A stretch of 64,000 bases of DNA from Hyphomicrobiaceae bacterium (GCA_022844275.1 JALHMB010000003.1:1-64000), one strand, 5' to 3'. Numbered from the stretch's first letter, positions 26,955 to 36,552 are shown. Notes: generated by a model from the letters alone, not told the origin. Numbers and translations are program-made.

Positions 26955-28031
26955 GTGAAGATTTCCGAAGAGACATCCACAGATGGCGCTAGAACCAAGC
27001 GCGCGGCTCCGCGTCGCGCAAAGGTGCTTGTCGACTTTGCGCTTCAGGGCGGCGGTTCGCACGGCGCGTTCACCTGGGGCGTGCTCGACCGGCTGCTTGA
27101 GGAGCCCTGGCTCGAAGTCGAAGGCGTGTCCGGCACTTCGGCAGGAGCAATGAACGCCGCCGTATTGGCCGACGGCTGGGCCGCGGGTGGCGCGGAGGGC
27201 GCGCGCAAGGCACTCGATACCTACTGGCGGCAGGTGTCGGATGCCGCCCGCTTCAGCCCCTTCCAGCGCACGCCACTCGACCGCATGTTCGGTCGCTGGT
27301 CCTTGGATCATTCGCCGATGTTCATCGCCATGGACTTCATGTCCCGGCTGTTTTCGCCTTATCAACTCAACCCGGGCGGCAGCAACGCGCTGGCGCCCAT
27401 ACTGGCGAAGGAGATCGATTTCGAGCGGCTCCGGAATTCTCCCGTCAAGGTGTTCGTCACTGCCACCAATGTCCGCACCGGGCGACCACGGGTGTTTCGC
27501 AACGCCGACATCACCCCCGAGGTGCTGATGGCCTCAGCCTGTCTGCCGACACTGTTCCAAGCCGTCGAGATCGATGGAGAAAGCTATTGGGACGGCGGCT
27601 ACTCGGGCAATCCGACACTGGCGCCGCTGGTTGGCGAGCTCGTATCCGACGACACGATTCTCATTCCCATCAATCCGGTCGAGCGGCCGGGCACGCCGAA
27701 ATCCGCCGCCGAGATTTTAAACCGTCTGAACGAAGTGTCGTTCAACGCGGTGCTTATCAAGGAACTGAAGATGATGGCACTGCTGCGCCAGAACAGTATC
27801 CCCGGAAACGATGAAGGCGCCGAATGGGCGAGGATGCGCGTCCATATCGTGCGTAATCCCATCATGAATAAGCTCGGCTATTCATCCAAACTGAACGCCG
27901 AATGGGAATTCCTGTCCATGCTGCGCGACGAGGGCCGCAAGTCCGCAGAGGAATTCCTGGTCGCGCACGGCGACGATCTCGGCAAGCGCTCCACGCTCGA
28001 TATCGATCAATTGCTCGCAGAGATGAAGTGA
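26955..28031 (+). CDS. Patatin-like phospholipase
   Basis: A 358-residue cytosolic acyl hydrolase. All patatin motifs are present: oxyanion loop GGGSHGAF at 32-39, nucleophile elbow GTSAG at 60-64 (Ser62) and DGG at 214-216 (Asp214), giving the Ser-Asp dyad. The N-terminal 20 residues are basic. Substrates may be phospholipids or, given the neighbour, polyhydroxybutyrate or its oligomers; the sequence alone does not decide. The next gene, a GntP-type permease, begins three bases after its stop, so the two form an operon. Confidence 0.9.
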   Translation: MKISEETSTDGARTKRAAPRRAKVLVDFALQGGGSHGAFTWGVLDRLLEEPWLEVEGVSGTSAGAMNAAVLADGWAAGGAEGARKALDTYWRQVSDAARFSPFQRTPLDRMFGRWSLDHSPMFIAMDFMSRLFSPYQLNPGGSNALAPILAKEIDFERLRNSPVKVFVTATNVRTGRPRVFRNADITPEVLMASACLPTLFQAVEIDGESYWDGGYSGNPTLAPLVGELVSDDTILIPINPVERPGTPKSAAEILNRLNEVSFNAVLIKELKMMALLRQNSIPGNDEGAEWARMRVHIVRNPIMNKLGYSSKLNAEWEFLSMLRDEGRKSAEEFLVAHGDDLGKRSTLDIDQLLAEMK

Positions 28032-28034
28032 GCC

Positions 28035-29489
28035 ATGGGGCTTCTCGGCATCCTCGTTGGACTCGCCGGCCTGATCTATTTCGCGTTCCGCGGCTCGAGC
28101 ATCCTCATCCTCGCGCCGATCGCCGGCCTGATCGCCGCCGCGTTCTCCGGCCAGCCGCTGCTGGCGAGCTGGACGCAGATCTTCATGACCAACGCTGCGG
28201 ACTTTATCGCTCAGTTCTTTCCTCTGTTTCTGCTCGGAGCCTTGTTCGGCAAGCTGATGGAGGATTCCGGCTCTGTAACGTCGATCGCCAACTACATGAC
28301 CAGCAAGCTTGGTCCACAGCGGGCGATCCTGGCAGTGGTGCTGTCGGGTGCCATCGTCACCTATGGCGGCGTCAGCTTGTTCGTTGCTTTCTTCGTACTC
28401 GCCCCCATGGGCATGGCACTATTCCGCCAGGCGAGCGTTCCGCGCCGACTGATGCCAGGCGCGATCGCACTTGGCACGTCCACCTTCACCATGTCGGCCA
28501 TGCCTGGCACGCCGGCGATTCAGAACGCTATTCCCATGCCGTTCTTCGGCACCACGCCCTTTGCGGCGCCGGGCCTCGGTATCATTGCTTCTCTGATCAT
28601 GCTCGGCTTCGGTATGTGGTGGCTGAAGCGCTCCGAGGGGAAGGCGCGCCTTGCCGGCGAGGGCTTCGGACCCGACGATGCCGGCACGGCCGATGAAGCT
28701 GCGGATGACCCGATCGTTCGGGAACGCGCCTCGACTGCGCGCGAGTTCGACCCGGCCGAAATCCATCGCAGTGCCGCCGCGGCAACTGGACCACCCATCG
28801 CATTGGCGGCCTTGCCCATCATCGTGGTGATCCTCACCAATCTTCTGATGTCGTTTGTGATCCTGCCGCGCATGAACGTGGCTTTTCTCGCCGAGCCGCA
28901 GTGGGGAGCGACGAGCCTGTCCGCGGTGGGCGGCGTGTGGTCGGTAATCGTCGCGTTGCTGGCCGCCATCGTCGCGGTCATCGCCATCAACTTCCGCAGC
29001 GTGCCGGCGCTGCGGGCCACTATGAGTGCCGGCGCCAACGCTTCGGTGCTGCCCATCATCTCAGTGGCGAGCCTCGTCGGTTTCGGCGCCATCGTGGCCT
29101 CGCTCCCGGCCTTCGCCGACGTGCGCGACTGGCTGCTCGCCATCGAGGGTGGCCCTCTGGTATCGCTTGCCGTGGCCACCAACATCCTGGCCGCGCTCAC
29201 CGGCTCAGCCTCGGGTGGTCTCACCATAGCCCTCGATGCACTGGGGCCGAGCTATATGAAGCTCGCGGCTGAGATCGGCATGAATCCGGATCTGATGCAC
29301 CGCGTCGCTGTAATCGGCGCCGGCACACTCGACAGCCTGCCGCACAATGGCGCCGTGGTAACCCTGCTCTCGGTGTGCGGTGTGACCCACAAAGAAGGTT
29401 ACCTCGATATTGTCATGGCGGCCATTATGAGCGCTCTCATTGCGCTTGTCGTCGTGATTGCCTTGGGCTCGCTGGTCGGAAGCTTCTGA
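28035..29489 (+). CDS. GntP-type permease, likely D-3-hydroxybutyrate transporter
   Basis: A 484-residue permease with about 12-14 hydrophobic helices and a polar loop at about 200-250. Motifs typical of the gluconate/hydroxybutyrate permease group are AIVTYGGVSLFVAFF, GTSTFTMSAMPGTPAIQN, LTGSASGGLTIALDALG and GTLDSLPHNGAVVTLL. In alphaproteobacteria a permease of this kind often sits with a patatin and a D-3-hydroxybutyrate dehydrogenase. The patatin is present (three bases upstream) but the dehydrogenase is not in this window. Confidence 0.85.
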   Translation: MGLLGILVGLAGLIYFAFRGSSILILAPIAGLIAAAFSGQPLLASWTQIFMTNAADFIAQFFPLFLLGALFGKLMEDSGSVTSIANYMTSKLGPQRAILAVVLSGAIVTYGGVSLFVAFFVLAPMGMALFRQASVPRRLMPGAIALGTSTFTMSAMPGTPAIQNAIPMPFFGTTPFAAPGLGIIASLIMLGFGMWWLKRSEGKARLAGEGFGPDDAGTADEAADDPIVRERASTAREFDPAEIHRSAAAATGPPIALAALPIIVVILTNLLMSFVILPRMNVAFLAEPQWGATSLSAVGGVWSVIVALLAAIVAVIAINFRSVPALRATMSAGANASVLPIISVASLVGFGAIVASLPAFADVRDWLLAIEGGPLVSLAVATNILAALTGSASGGLTIALDALGPSYMKLAAEIGMNPDLMHRVAVIGAGTLDSLPHNGAVVTLLSVCGVTHKEGYLDIVMAAIMSALIALVVVIALGSLVGSF

Positions 29490-29495
29490 CAGTGA

Positions 29496-29663
29496 GACAT
29501 CTCCAATCGACCAACCCTGTTCTGGGGTCCCATGGCACTCGCGATGATGGGAGGCTTGTTCGTCGCAACCCTTCTCACGCTGATCTTTCTCCCCACTCTG
29601 TACGGGACGTGGTTCGGGTGGAGGGAGGCGGCGGCTTCCAAGCCCGCAATCGCCGCGACATGA
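29496..29663 (+). pseudogene. C-terminal fragment of an RND efflux transporter
   Basis: Directly after the permease stop an open frame reads TLFWGPMALAMMGGLFVATL and LTLIFLPTLYGTWFGW, ending at TGA 29661-29663. This is the final transmembrane helix of AcrB/HAE1-type RND pumps, which end with (L)FWGPMAxxxxGGLxxATLLTLxxLPxLYxxWF. The remaining thousand residues are absent, so a pump gene was deleted down to its tail. No start codon with a ribosome binding site precedes it. Confidence 0.75.
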
Positions 29664-29822
29664 CTTTCGTGCACGCCCTGACACGCGACGCCTAGGGGAT
29701 TGGCGCCTCGGTACTCTCCCACCGCGTTTAGTGGTTTTCCCGTATGGCCGAATTCAGTGTGCCCGCCATAGTTCTTCAGCAACTCAATCGACATTTACCC
29801 CATCGAAAGGGCGGACCGAACC

Positions 29823-30344
29823 ATGTCTGATCTCGTGGTACTGGGCTTCGACGGCATTAGCACTGCTGATGAAGTTTTGACTAAGCTTCGCAGCTTGAAG
29901 AAGGAAAACCTCATCGACCTCGAAGACGCCTGCGTCGTCGTTCGCGATGCTTCTGGCGCGGTCCAGATCAAGCAAGCAGTCCATCTTGTATCCCTCGGCG
30001 CAGCGAGCGGTGCCAGCACCGGAATGTTGATCGGCGCACTCGCCGGGCTGCTGGTGCTCAATCCACTGGCAGGCATGGCCGTGGGCGGACTTGCCGGAGC
30101 GGGTTTCGGCGCACTGTCTGGATCACTGGCCGACTATGGCATCAACGATGAGTTCATCAAAGATATTGGCAAGCATATTCCCAATGGCTCCTCCGCACTT
30201 TTCGTGCTGATCAAGAGCTCGACGCCTGACAAGGTTCTTCCAGAGATTCAGCCTTACAAGCCACGCATTCTGAAGACATCGCTTTCCAACAAGCAGGAAG
30301 AGGAATTGCGCGCCGCACTCGCACCGAAGCCAGCTGCGGCTTGA
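29823..30344 (+). CDS. DUF1269 family membrane-associated protein
   Basis: A 173-residue protein matching DUF1269: LVVLGFDGISTADEVLTKL at the start, LEDACVVVRDASGAV, a glycine-rich hydrophobic hairpin at about 57-100 (LIGALAGLLVLNPLAGMAVGG) and LIKSSTPDKVLPEIQ. The middle hydrophobic hairpin may insert into the membrane; the ends are cytosolic. Function unknown, often stress-linked. The next gene begins 13 bases after its stop and is probably co-transcribed. Confidence 0.85.
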   Translation: MSDLVVLGFDGISTADEVLTKLRSLKKENLIDLEDACVVVRDASGAVQIKQAVHLVSLGAASGASTGMLIGALAGLLVLNPLAGMAVGGLAGAGFGALSGSLADYGINDEFIKDIGKHIPNGSSALFVLIKSSTPDKVLPEIQPYKPRILKTSLSNKQEEELRAALAPKPAAA

Positions 30345-30357
30345 GCAGGCTCTCTGG

Positions 30358-31449
30358 TTGGCAGATCTCAGCAATACCGCGCCGAAGGCACTCGCATCTC
30401 CTTCACCCGATCATTCGGGAGGGAACGGCTTCTTGCGTGCGGCCGTCGGCGCTGTCGCGGCGATCGCGGCATTTGCCGCGATCTATTGGGCCAGCACCGT
30501 TCTCGCACCAATCGCATGCGCGCTCTTCATCATTGCCATCGTGTGGCCATTGCAGAAATGGCTGCAAGCGCGGCTGCCCAAGCTGCTCGCCCTGGCGGTC
30601 GTCGTCGCTATCATCGCCGCGGTGTTCGTGGTCTTTGGATCGCTCGTTACCTGGGGCCTCGGCCGGATCGCGAGATGGCTCGCCACGGACGCCGCGCGGT
30701 TTCAGCTTTTGTACACGCAGGTGGCAACTTGGCTGGAGCAACACGGCATAGCCGTCGCCGGGCTTTGGGCGGAGCATTTCAATATGCGCTGGCTCGTGCG
30801 GGCTGCGCAGGAAATTGCCGGGCGCCTCAACACAACGATCGGCTTCTGGCTGGTCGTTCTAGTGTACGTGATCCTTGGGCTCCTCGAGGTCGATGGCACG
30901 GAGCGTAAGCTTCGTGCCATGCCAAACCAGAGCGCTGCACTTGTCTTGCTCAACGGTGCCGCGAGGACGGCTGAAAAGCTCCGTCGATACGTGATCATCA
31001 GAACGTTGATGAGCGCGGCGACCGGGGCACTCGTCTGGGCCATCGTCTCGCTCGCCGGCCTGCCGCTGGCAACAGAATGGGGCGTGATCGCCTTCGTCCT
31101 GAACTACATTCCCTTTATCGGCCCATTTATAGCCACCGTCTTTCCGACCTTGTTTGCGTTGGCACAGTTCGGATCGTGGCAGGAAGCCTTGATCGTCTTC
31201 ATCTGTCTCAATATCGCGCAATTCGTCATCGGCAGCTATATCGAGCCGCACGTCGCCGGCAGCGCGCTCGCCATATCGCCCTTCCTCGTCCTCTTCTCCG
31301 TATTCCTTTGGACATTTCTGTGGGGCGTGTTCGGCGCTTTCATCGGCGTGCCGATCACGATCGCGCTTCTCACCTTTTGCGCGCAGCATCCCTCGAGCCG
31401 CTGGCTGGCCGATCTACTCGCGGCGCCAGACAACGCACCCGAAGCGTGA
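30358..31449 (+). CDS. AI-2E family (PerM-like) transporter
   Basis: A 363-residue polytopic protein. Helices at about 20-55 and 75-100 lead into a soluble segment, followed by the conserved C-terminal helices: FVLNYIPFIGPFIATVFPT, SYIEPHVAGSALAISPFLVL and WGVFGAFIGVPITIALL, signatures of the AI-2E/UPF0118 family. Members are putative exporters or sodium/proton antiporters; AI-2 export is shown only for a few. The start appears to be a TTG at 30358; no ATG fits better. It is convergent with the next gene, whose stop is one base away. Confidence 0.85.
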   Translation: MADLSNTAPKALASPSPDHSGGNGFLRAAVGAVAAIAAFAAIYWASTVLAPIACALFIIAIVWPLQKWLQARLPKLLALAVVVAIIAAVFVVFGSLVTWGLGRIARWLATDAARFQLLYTQVATWLEQHGIAVAGLWAEHFNMRWLVRAAQEIAGRLNTTIGFWLVVLVYVILGLLEVDGTERKLRAMPNQSAALVLLNGAARTAEKLRRYVIIRTLMSAATGALVWAIVSLAGLPLATEWGVIAFVLNYIPFIGPFIATVFPTLFALAQFGSWQEALIVFICLNIAQFVIGSYIEPHVAGSALAISPFLVLFSVFLWTFLWGVFGAFIGVPITIALLTFCAQHPSSRWLADLLAAPDNAPEA

Positions 31450-31450
31450 C

Positions 31451-33280
31451 TTATGCCGGCAACGCGTCCTCGCCGGGGATCTCCACGCGCTCAGGCTCCA
31501 GAAGAAGGAGCCCGCCCTCAGCGCCAATAGCCAAGCGATGGATGTAGAAGCAGGTCGCTTGATCGTTCGTCGCCTCCATGACCGGCGAGGGCGCAGAGAC
31601 GATCCGCACGCTGCCGCACGCACCGATCCAGTCGATGTGGCGATGGCCGTGCATGGTCAGAATGCGTTGACCCATCGGCTGTAGCTGTCGGACGAACCAA
31701 CTGCCATTGATCAACGCGGTTCCTATGCGCTCCGAAAGTGCGGTGGCGAGTTTCGGATACTCGACGAGATGATGATGGATGGCCAGAATCCAATGGGCGC
31801 GCGGGAATTGCTCGATGACGGCCAGTATCCGGCGCGCTTGCGTGCTCGACACGAGACCGAGCGCATTGGTGAAGGAGAAGTGCGTCTCGGCCGTCGAATT
31901 GACTAGCAGGACGCCCAAGCCATCCTCGCTGTCGGGCGGAAGTACCAGGGGAAAGAGCTCGTCCCAGAGAGCTGACAATCCCACTGATAGGCGCACGGCT
32001 CCCGTATCGGCGAAGGTCGCAATATGAGAGCGGTGCTGGTCCAACGCGCTGGAGAGCGTCTCGCCGATCTGCTCTGTATTCTGGTCGATGACCCTGACAT
32101 TCGCGCCCTGCACTGCGGCCATGGCCGAGAGGGCGCGCATCTGGCGCAGGCGTCGGCCTGGACTTGTCGGCAGATCTAGCCGCGCCGGGTTTGCCCGGTC
32201 GACGACATTCACATCGTGATTGCCCGGAAGAATGAGAATCCGTGCAGCCAGTCGCGGATATCTTGCAAGGGCTGATAGGAACTCGGCCCATTCTGCCGAA
32301 CGGCCAGCATCCGTCACGTCTCCGGTAACGAGCACGAAGTCGAGTGGCTGACCGCCGTGAATCTGATCCAACCGGGCCAGCACGCGCTCAAGCTTCCCAT
32401 TGCCGCGCGGCCCAGAGCGCCCGCTCTCGATGCGGAAGCCATAGCGTTCGCCAACGACGTGGAGATCCGAGAGATGTGCGACACGCCACGTCCGGACACC
32501 AGGCGGAACACGATCGAACGCCGGGAGATCGCGCGGTTGATCCATGGTGGCATCGGCCAGCCCCCATACAAGAGAAGCCGCGGCCAGATATCCGCTCACG
32601 ATGACGACGGCATTGGCGAGAGCCGGAACGATCAACCGTTGTGGCGATCCGAGATCTGCGACAGAGCCAATCCAGCGCGTTGCTGGCCACACCAGCATGA
32701 CGGCGCCCAGCGCAATCCCGCACAGGATCAATCCCGCGCCGCCTGCAGTCGCGGCCCGCAGTCGCGCGCGGCTAAGAGCGTCGCCCCTTCCGCGCAGCGC
32801 AAGTTCCACGAGATGGCGAAGGCTCTCGCGGCAGAGCGCATAGCCCGGCTGCACGGCCACCGAATTCAACGACCAGAAGCCTTGCTCGGCCACTCGGTAC
32901 AGCGGTCGCCCGCCAAGGTATCCGGCGACGACCACCAGGATGAGTAAGAGAAGCGGCCACGCTTCGTACAGAGGTGCCGTAATCTTCCTGGAAACAGTCG
33001 CGATCCAGCCTGAGAGGATCAGCGGTGCGAGACCGAGCAGGATTCCCGGCAGCGCGATCAGAAGCAGCCAGGCCAGAGCCAGCTTCGGAAGACTGATCTC
33101 CGCCAGCAGGCTGCCCGCCATCGCGAAGAGCGAGCGCCGCTTCGTACTGGAGGCGTCGTCCTCGACGTCGCCTAGTCGCGGATCAAGCAGCGGTGCGATC
33201 CTCGGCTCCTCAGCCTCCGACGCGCCCGTTGAGCCGTCTGATCCGTCGGAGATGGAAGGCGTGGCGTTGTCCAACCCCAT
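31451..33280 (-). CDS. Membrane-anchored metallophosphoesterase
   Basis: A 609-residue protein. The N-terminal half carries a polar leader and hydrophobic helices at about 70-90, 105-125, 175-195 and 215-240. The C-terminal half is a calcineurin-like phosphoesterase with the metal ligands in order: HLSDLHVVG, LVTGDVTD, LPGNHDVN, AIHHHLVEYP and MHGHRHIDW. The substrate is unknown; membrane-anchored members act on lipids, nucleotides or cell-wall precursors. It is the first of two metallophosphoesterases in the window (the second is at 33868). The N-terminal about 60 residues are acidic and likely disordered. No strong ribosome binding site was seen. Confidence 0.85.
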   Translation of the reverse strand: MGLDNATPSISDGSDGSTGASEAEEPRIAPLLDPRLGDVEDDASSTKRRSLFAMAGSLLAEISLPKLALAWLLLIALPGILLGLAPLILSGWIATVSRKITAPLYEAWPLLLLILVVVAGYLGGRPLYRVAEQGFWSLNSVAVQPGYALCRESLRHLVELALRGRGDALSRARLRAATAGGAGLILCGIALGAVMLVWPATRWIGSVADLGSPQRLIVPALANAVVIVSGYLAAASLVWGLADATMDQPRDLPAFDRVPPGVRTWRVAHLSDLHVVGERYGFRIESGRSGPRGNGKLERVLARLDQIHGGQPLDFVLVTGDVTDAGRSAEWAEFLSALARYPRLAARILILPGNHDVNVVDRANPARLDLPTSPGRRLRQMRALSAMAAVQGANVRVIDQNTEQIGETLSSALDQHRSHIATFADTGAVRLSVGLSALWDELFPLVLPPDSEDGLGVLLVNSTAETHFSFTNALGLVSSTQARRILAVIEQFPRAHWILAIHHHLVEYPKLATALSERIGTALINGSWFVRQLQPMGQRILTMHGHRHIDWIGACGSVRIVSAPSPVMEATNDQATCFYIHRLAIGAEGGLLLLEPERVEIPGEDALPA

Positions 33281-33867
33281 GATGTCTACGATTGCCCGCC
33301 TTCTCCAGGAGCTACGATGTCTGCCACCGCCTCCGCAGATAGGTGTGGCGCAGAGGATCGTCGCGGTGCAGGCACTGCAGGATCGCGTCGTTCACAGAGC
33401 ACGAGCGAGTGGCGGGGCTGGATCGCCTATCCGTACAGAAGACCCATGCCGGGATGGAATGCGATTTTGAGAGCGGCTGGCTGATCGTGGTGCAAAGTTG
33501 TGCGTTGTCGTAGTAGTCGTTGCGATATCTGCTCAAGTTCATTTTAGATCGTCTCCAATTCCGAGATCGGAACCGCGTATTGTCTGGTCGATATCGATCC
33601 GATGTGGGTGGAGCGTGACAAGATCACCAGACTGTCGCGAATGATCGTCGCAGGTGCGATGGGAGCAACTGCTTTGGCCACGCGTGAGCATTGTGAGTTG
33701 AGGTCGTTGTGGCTCCCATCGGGAGTAACCCCTAATTGGCTCGGGGCATCTCCTGGGGAGACTTAGGCGCCTTGCGATCGCGCCGCACTGCACAATCAAC
33801 AACAATTTCGTGATGCGATCTGCGCGCCTCTGTCGCACAGTCCGACGCGCAGAATGGCCGCGTCCAC
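33281..33867. other. Gap without a supported gene
   Basis: Nearly 590 bases between the two metallophosphoesterase genes, both read leftwards. Short frames on both strands have arginine/serine-rich translations without motifs. It should contain the promoter of the membrane-anchored enzyme at its left and the 3' untranslated end of the importer operon at its right. Confidence 0.4.
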
Positions 33868-34683
33868 TCAATCTATGAGCTGACCGTTGGCGTCGAAAAA
33901 CGGAAAGGGACCGGGCCAGTCGCCGATGACGGCGGTGTGCGAAACGAGTTGGTCACCCGTCCAGCGGTGAAGCATGTAGCCGGGAGGCTCCAAGCGGAAT
34001 GCGCTCGGGCCGTTGTCGGTCAGATCGAGTGCAACCTGATGCGCGGGGCTCGGGCAGATCATCGCCGAGCGGCCGCCGATCCGCGCGTGAACCGTTCGAT
34101 GTACATGGCCGCAGAGGATCGCCTGGACTTGCGGATAGCGCGCGACAACTTCGGCGAACGCCTCGCGGCCGGCGAGCCCTAGGCGATCCATGTGGGCGAT
34201 GCCCGTCAGAAATGGCGGATGGTGCATCAGAATAAGAGTCGGCACTTCAGGCTCGGAGCGAAGCGTCGCATCGAGCCAAGCGAGCCGCTCAGTGCAGAGT
34301 TCTCCGCCGCCTTGACCCGGTACGAGCGTATCGAGACCGATGATCCGCAGCGGTCCGCGCCACGCGGCAAAGTGCAGGAAGCCTTCTGCGGGGAGATAAG
34401 CATGATCGCGGAACGCGCGGCGCATGGCATTGCGCTCGTCGTGATTACCGGGAATGACGATCATCTCCGTCTGAAGCGGCGCCAGAATCTCGCGCAGGTG
34501 CGCGTACTCGGCATCCTCACCAAAATCGACGAGATCGCCTGTGTGGACGATCAGGTCGGGTTTCGGATCGAGCTTGAGGAGCTCGGCCACGAATGTCCTC
34601 AGCATGGCCGCTGTGTCGACCCGACGATAGGCGAGGCGTCCCGGCAGCCTGATGTGCGTGTCGGTGATCTGCGCAATGAGCAT
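33868..34683 (-). CDS. GpdQ-like metallophosphodiesterase
   Basis: A 271-residue cytosolic enzyme. Start at the ATG at 34683, which overlaps the ABC ATPase stop by one base (TGATG). The dinuclear metal site is complete: D8 and H10 (ITDTH), D50 (HTGDLVD), N80-H81 (IPGNHD), LMHHPPF and CGHVHR. Sequence start MLIAQITDTHIR and the spacing are those of the GpdQ glycerophosphodiesterase/CpdA group. Family enzymes cleave glycerophosphodiesters or cyclic nucleotides. Its position as the last gene of an ABC importer operon suggests it hydrolyses the imported compound, so a phosphodiester or phosphonate-like substrate is plausible. Confidence 0.85.
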   Translation of the reverse strand: MLIAQITDTHIRLPGRLAYRRVDTAAMLRTFVAELLKLDPKPDLIVHTGDLVDFGEDAEYAHLREILAPLQTEMIVIPGNHDERNAMRRAFRDHAYLPAEGFLHFAAWRGPLRIIGLDTLVPGQGGGELCTERLAWLDATLRSEPEVPTLILMHHPPFLTGIAHMDRLGLAGREAFAEVVARYPQVQAILCGHVHRTVHARIGGRSAMICPSPAHQVALDLTDNGPSAFRLEPPGYMLHRWTGDQLVSHTAVIGDWPGPFPFFDANGQLID

Positions 34684-35738
34684 CACGATGCCTCCGACAT
34701 GACGATCAATGCCGGATGGTCCACGCATAGGCCGACCTGATCTCCCCGAAGGAATTCACGGCGCGCGGGCGTATCCAGAACGAGCGTCCTCTCGTCGCCG
34801 ACGTCGACCACGAGGCGTGTCCTGTCACCTCGGAAGACGGTCGCGACGATCTCGCCGCGCAAGTGAGGCGCATTGTCCTCGAGCCTCACGTCCTCGGGGC
34901 GGAACCGCACGCTCGTGGCACCAGCCTGCGCGTCCGGCCACGGAATAGTGCCAGCGGATGTCACGAAGGCCCCATCGACAACGCTCCCGTGGAGAACGTT
35001 CATGGTCCCGATGAACTCGGCCACAAAGGGAGACGCGGGTTTCAGATAGATTTCGCGCGGCCGGCCGATCTGCGCGACGCGCCCCTCGCTCATGACGACA
35101 ATGCGATCACCAAGCGCCATGGCCTCTGCCTGATCGTGCGTAACGTAGATTGTCGTGATGCGGAGCCCTCGAAGCAGCTCGTCGATCTCGAGCCGCAGCT
35201 CCTCCCGGAGTTTGGCGTCCAGCGCCGTGAGCGGTTCGTCGAGCAGCAAAGCACGAGGCTCGACGGCCAGAGCGCGCGCAAGCGCAACCCGCTGGCGCTG
35301 ACCGCCGGAGAGCTGATCGATGCTGCGCTCGGCCAGCTTGGAGATGCGCATCAGATCCAGCATCTCACTGACCCGCACGTTGCTCTCTGGTTTGGACTTG
35401 CCGCGGATACGAAGGCCATATCCGATATTCCCGGCAACGCTCATGTTCGGGAAAAGGGCATACGACTGGAAGACCATGCCGATGTTTCGCTTCTCGATCG
35501 GCAGTGCCGTCACATCGGCGCCATCGAACAGCACTTGCCCGCCCTCATCCGGTTGCTCCAGCCCGGCGATCATGCGCAGTGTCGTCGTCTTGCCGCACCC
35601 CGAGGGGCCGAGGAGAACGATCGTCTCGCCCGGCTCGATGGTGAGATCCAGCGGTTCGAGCGCACGCGTGCCGTCGGGGAATGTCTTGCGACATTTCCTG
35701 AGCGCGATCGAGACAGGGTCGGCCCGCTGCACCATCAT
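34683..35738 (-). CDS. ABC importer ATPase (polyamine/iron/phosphonate class)
   Basis: A 351-residue ATPase of the PotA/FbpC class. Walker A GPSGCGKTT at 44-52, Q-loop MVFQSYALFPN, signature LSGGQRQR, Walker B LLLDEPLTALD, H-loop VTHDQAEAM, then a C-terminal TOBE-like regulatory domain (about 270-350, SVRFRPEDVRLED). It energises the two permeases encoded immediately upstream: the preceding permease stop abuts its start, and its own stop overlaps the phosphodiesterase start by one base. Confidence 0.92.
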   Translation of the reverse strand: MMVQRADPVSIALRKCRKTFPDGTRALEPLDLTIEPGETIVLLGPSGCGKTTTLRMIAGLEQPDEGGQVLFDGADVTALPIEKRNIGMVFQSYALFPNMSVAGNIGYGLRIRGKSKPESNVRVSEMLDLMRISKLAERSIDQLSGGQRQRVALARALAVEPRALLLDEPLTALDAKLREELRLEIDELLRGLRITTIYVTHDQAEAMALGDRIVVMSEGRVAQIGRPREIYLKPASPFVAEFIGTMNVLHGSVVDGAFVTSAGTIPWPDAQAGATSVRFRPEDVRLEDNAPHLRGEIVATVFRGDRTRLVVDVGDERTLVLDTPARREFLRGDQVGLCVDHPALIVMSEAS

Positions 35739-36542
35739 TCATCGTCCTTCTTGACTCTGGTGGGCGTCGTCGGACGCGCGGCGCTGCATCGCCAGAAGCA
35801 GCGGGACGATCATGATGAAGAAGACCAGCGTGTATGCACTGCCAATCTCGAATCGAAGCGAGGCATAGGCGTCGGCGAGGCCGACAGGTAGTGTCTTGTT
35901 CAAGGGCGTATGCAATAGCCATGTCATATTGAACTCGCCGATCGATAGCGTCAGCACCATCAGAGATCCGGCCACGATGCCGCTGCGACAGTTCGGCAGG
36001 ACAATATCGAAGAAGCGTCGCCGGAAGCCCGCCCCCAGAGAGGCGGCACCTTCCTCGAGGGTTTTCAGATCGATGGCGAGCATCACGGCCAGAACCGATC
36101 GCACCATGAATGGTAGCGTGAACAGGACATGCCCGACGAGAATGAAGAGCCAGGAGGCTCTGAAGCCTCGCACCGCTCCGTACGTGGCAATCAGCGCCAG
36201 CGCGGTCGCGAGACCTGGGATGGCAACCGGCATCACCAGAAGCTCCTCGAACACCCGCGTGAGTCGCGACTGGCGCTTGGCGAGTACATAGGCAGCGGGC
36301 ACGCCGAGCAGCAGCGTTGTGCAGAGACATGCGAGCGCGATGCCGATCGATAAGAACATGGTATCGCGATAACCGTTCCAGACTTCCAACACCCATCTGA
36401 GCGTGAGGCCGCTGGAGACGCCGACCTGATAGTTGACCGTCAAACCGGCAACGATCGATAGCAGGACGGGTACGATGAGGAACGCGCAAACGACGAGGGA
36501 GAACGCGAGCTGGGCGTAGAAGAGGCCACCGCGGCGGTTCAT
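35739..36542 (-). CDS. ABC importer permease, second subunit
   Basis: A 267-residue inner-membrane permease of the PotC/PhnV type with six helices. The EAA loop (LEEGAASLGAGFRRRFFDIVLP) contacts the ATPase. Start at the ATG at 36542, ten bases after the stop of the partner permease; a longer frame would extend into it. It is followed without a gap by the ATPase gene. With the subunit at 36553-37371 it forms the translocation pore. Confidence 0.9.
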   Translation of the reverse strand: MNRRGGLFYAQLAFSLVVCAFLIVPVLLSIVAGLTVNYQVGVSSGLTLRWVLEVWNGYRDTMFLSIGIALACLCTTLLLGVPAAYVLAKRQSRLTRVFEELLVMPVAIPGLATALALIATYGAVRGFRASWLFILVGHVLFTLPFMVRSVLAVMLAIDLKTLEEGAASLGAGFRRRFFDIVLPNCRSGIVAGSLMVLTLSIGEFNMTWLLHTPLNKTLPVGLADAYASLRFEIGSAYTLVFFIMIVPLLLAMQRRASDDAHQSQEGR

Positions 36543-36552
36543 TGCGCTCTCC

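Noticed and set aside
26253-27365. 370-codon minus-strand frame spanning two plus-strand genes
   Set aside because: It overlaps a polytopic membrane protein and a patatin with clear motifs; translation is glutamate-, arginine- and glycine-rich with no domain.
33539-33871. 110-codon minus-strand frame before the importer operon's last gene
   Set aside because: Arginine- and serine-rich translation without motifs and no ribosome binding site.
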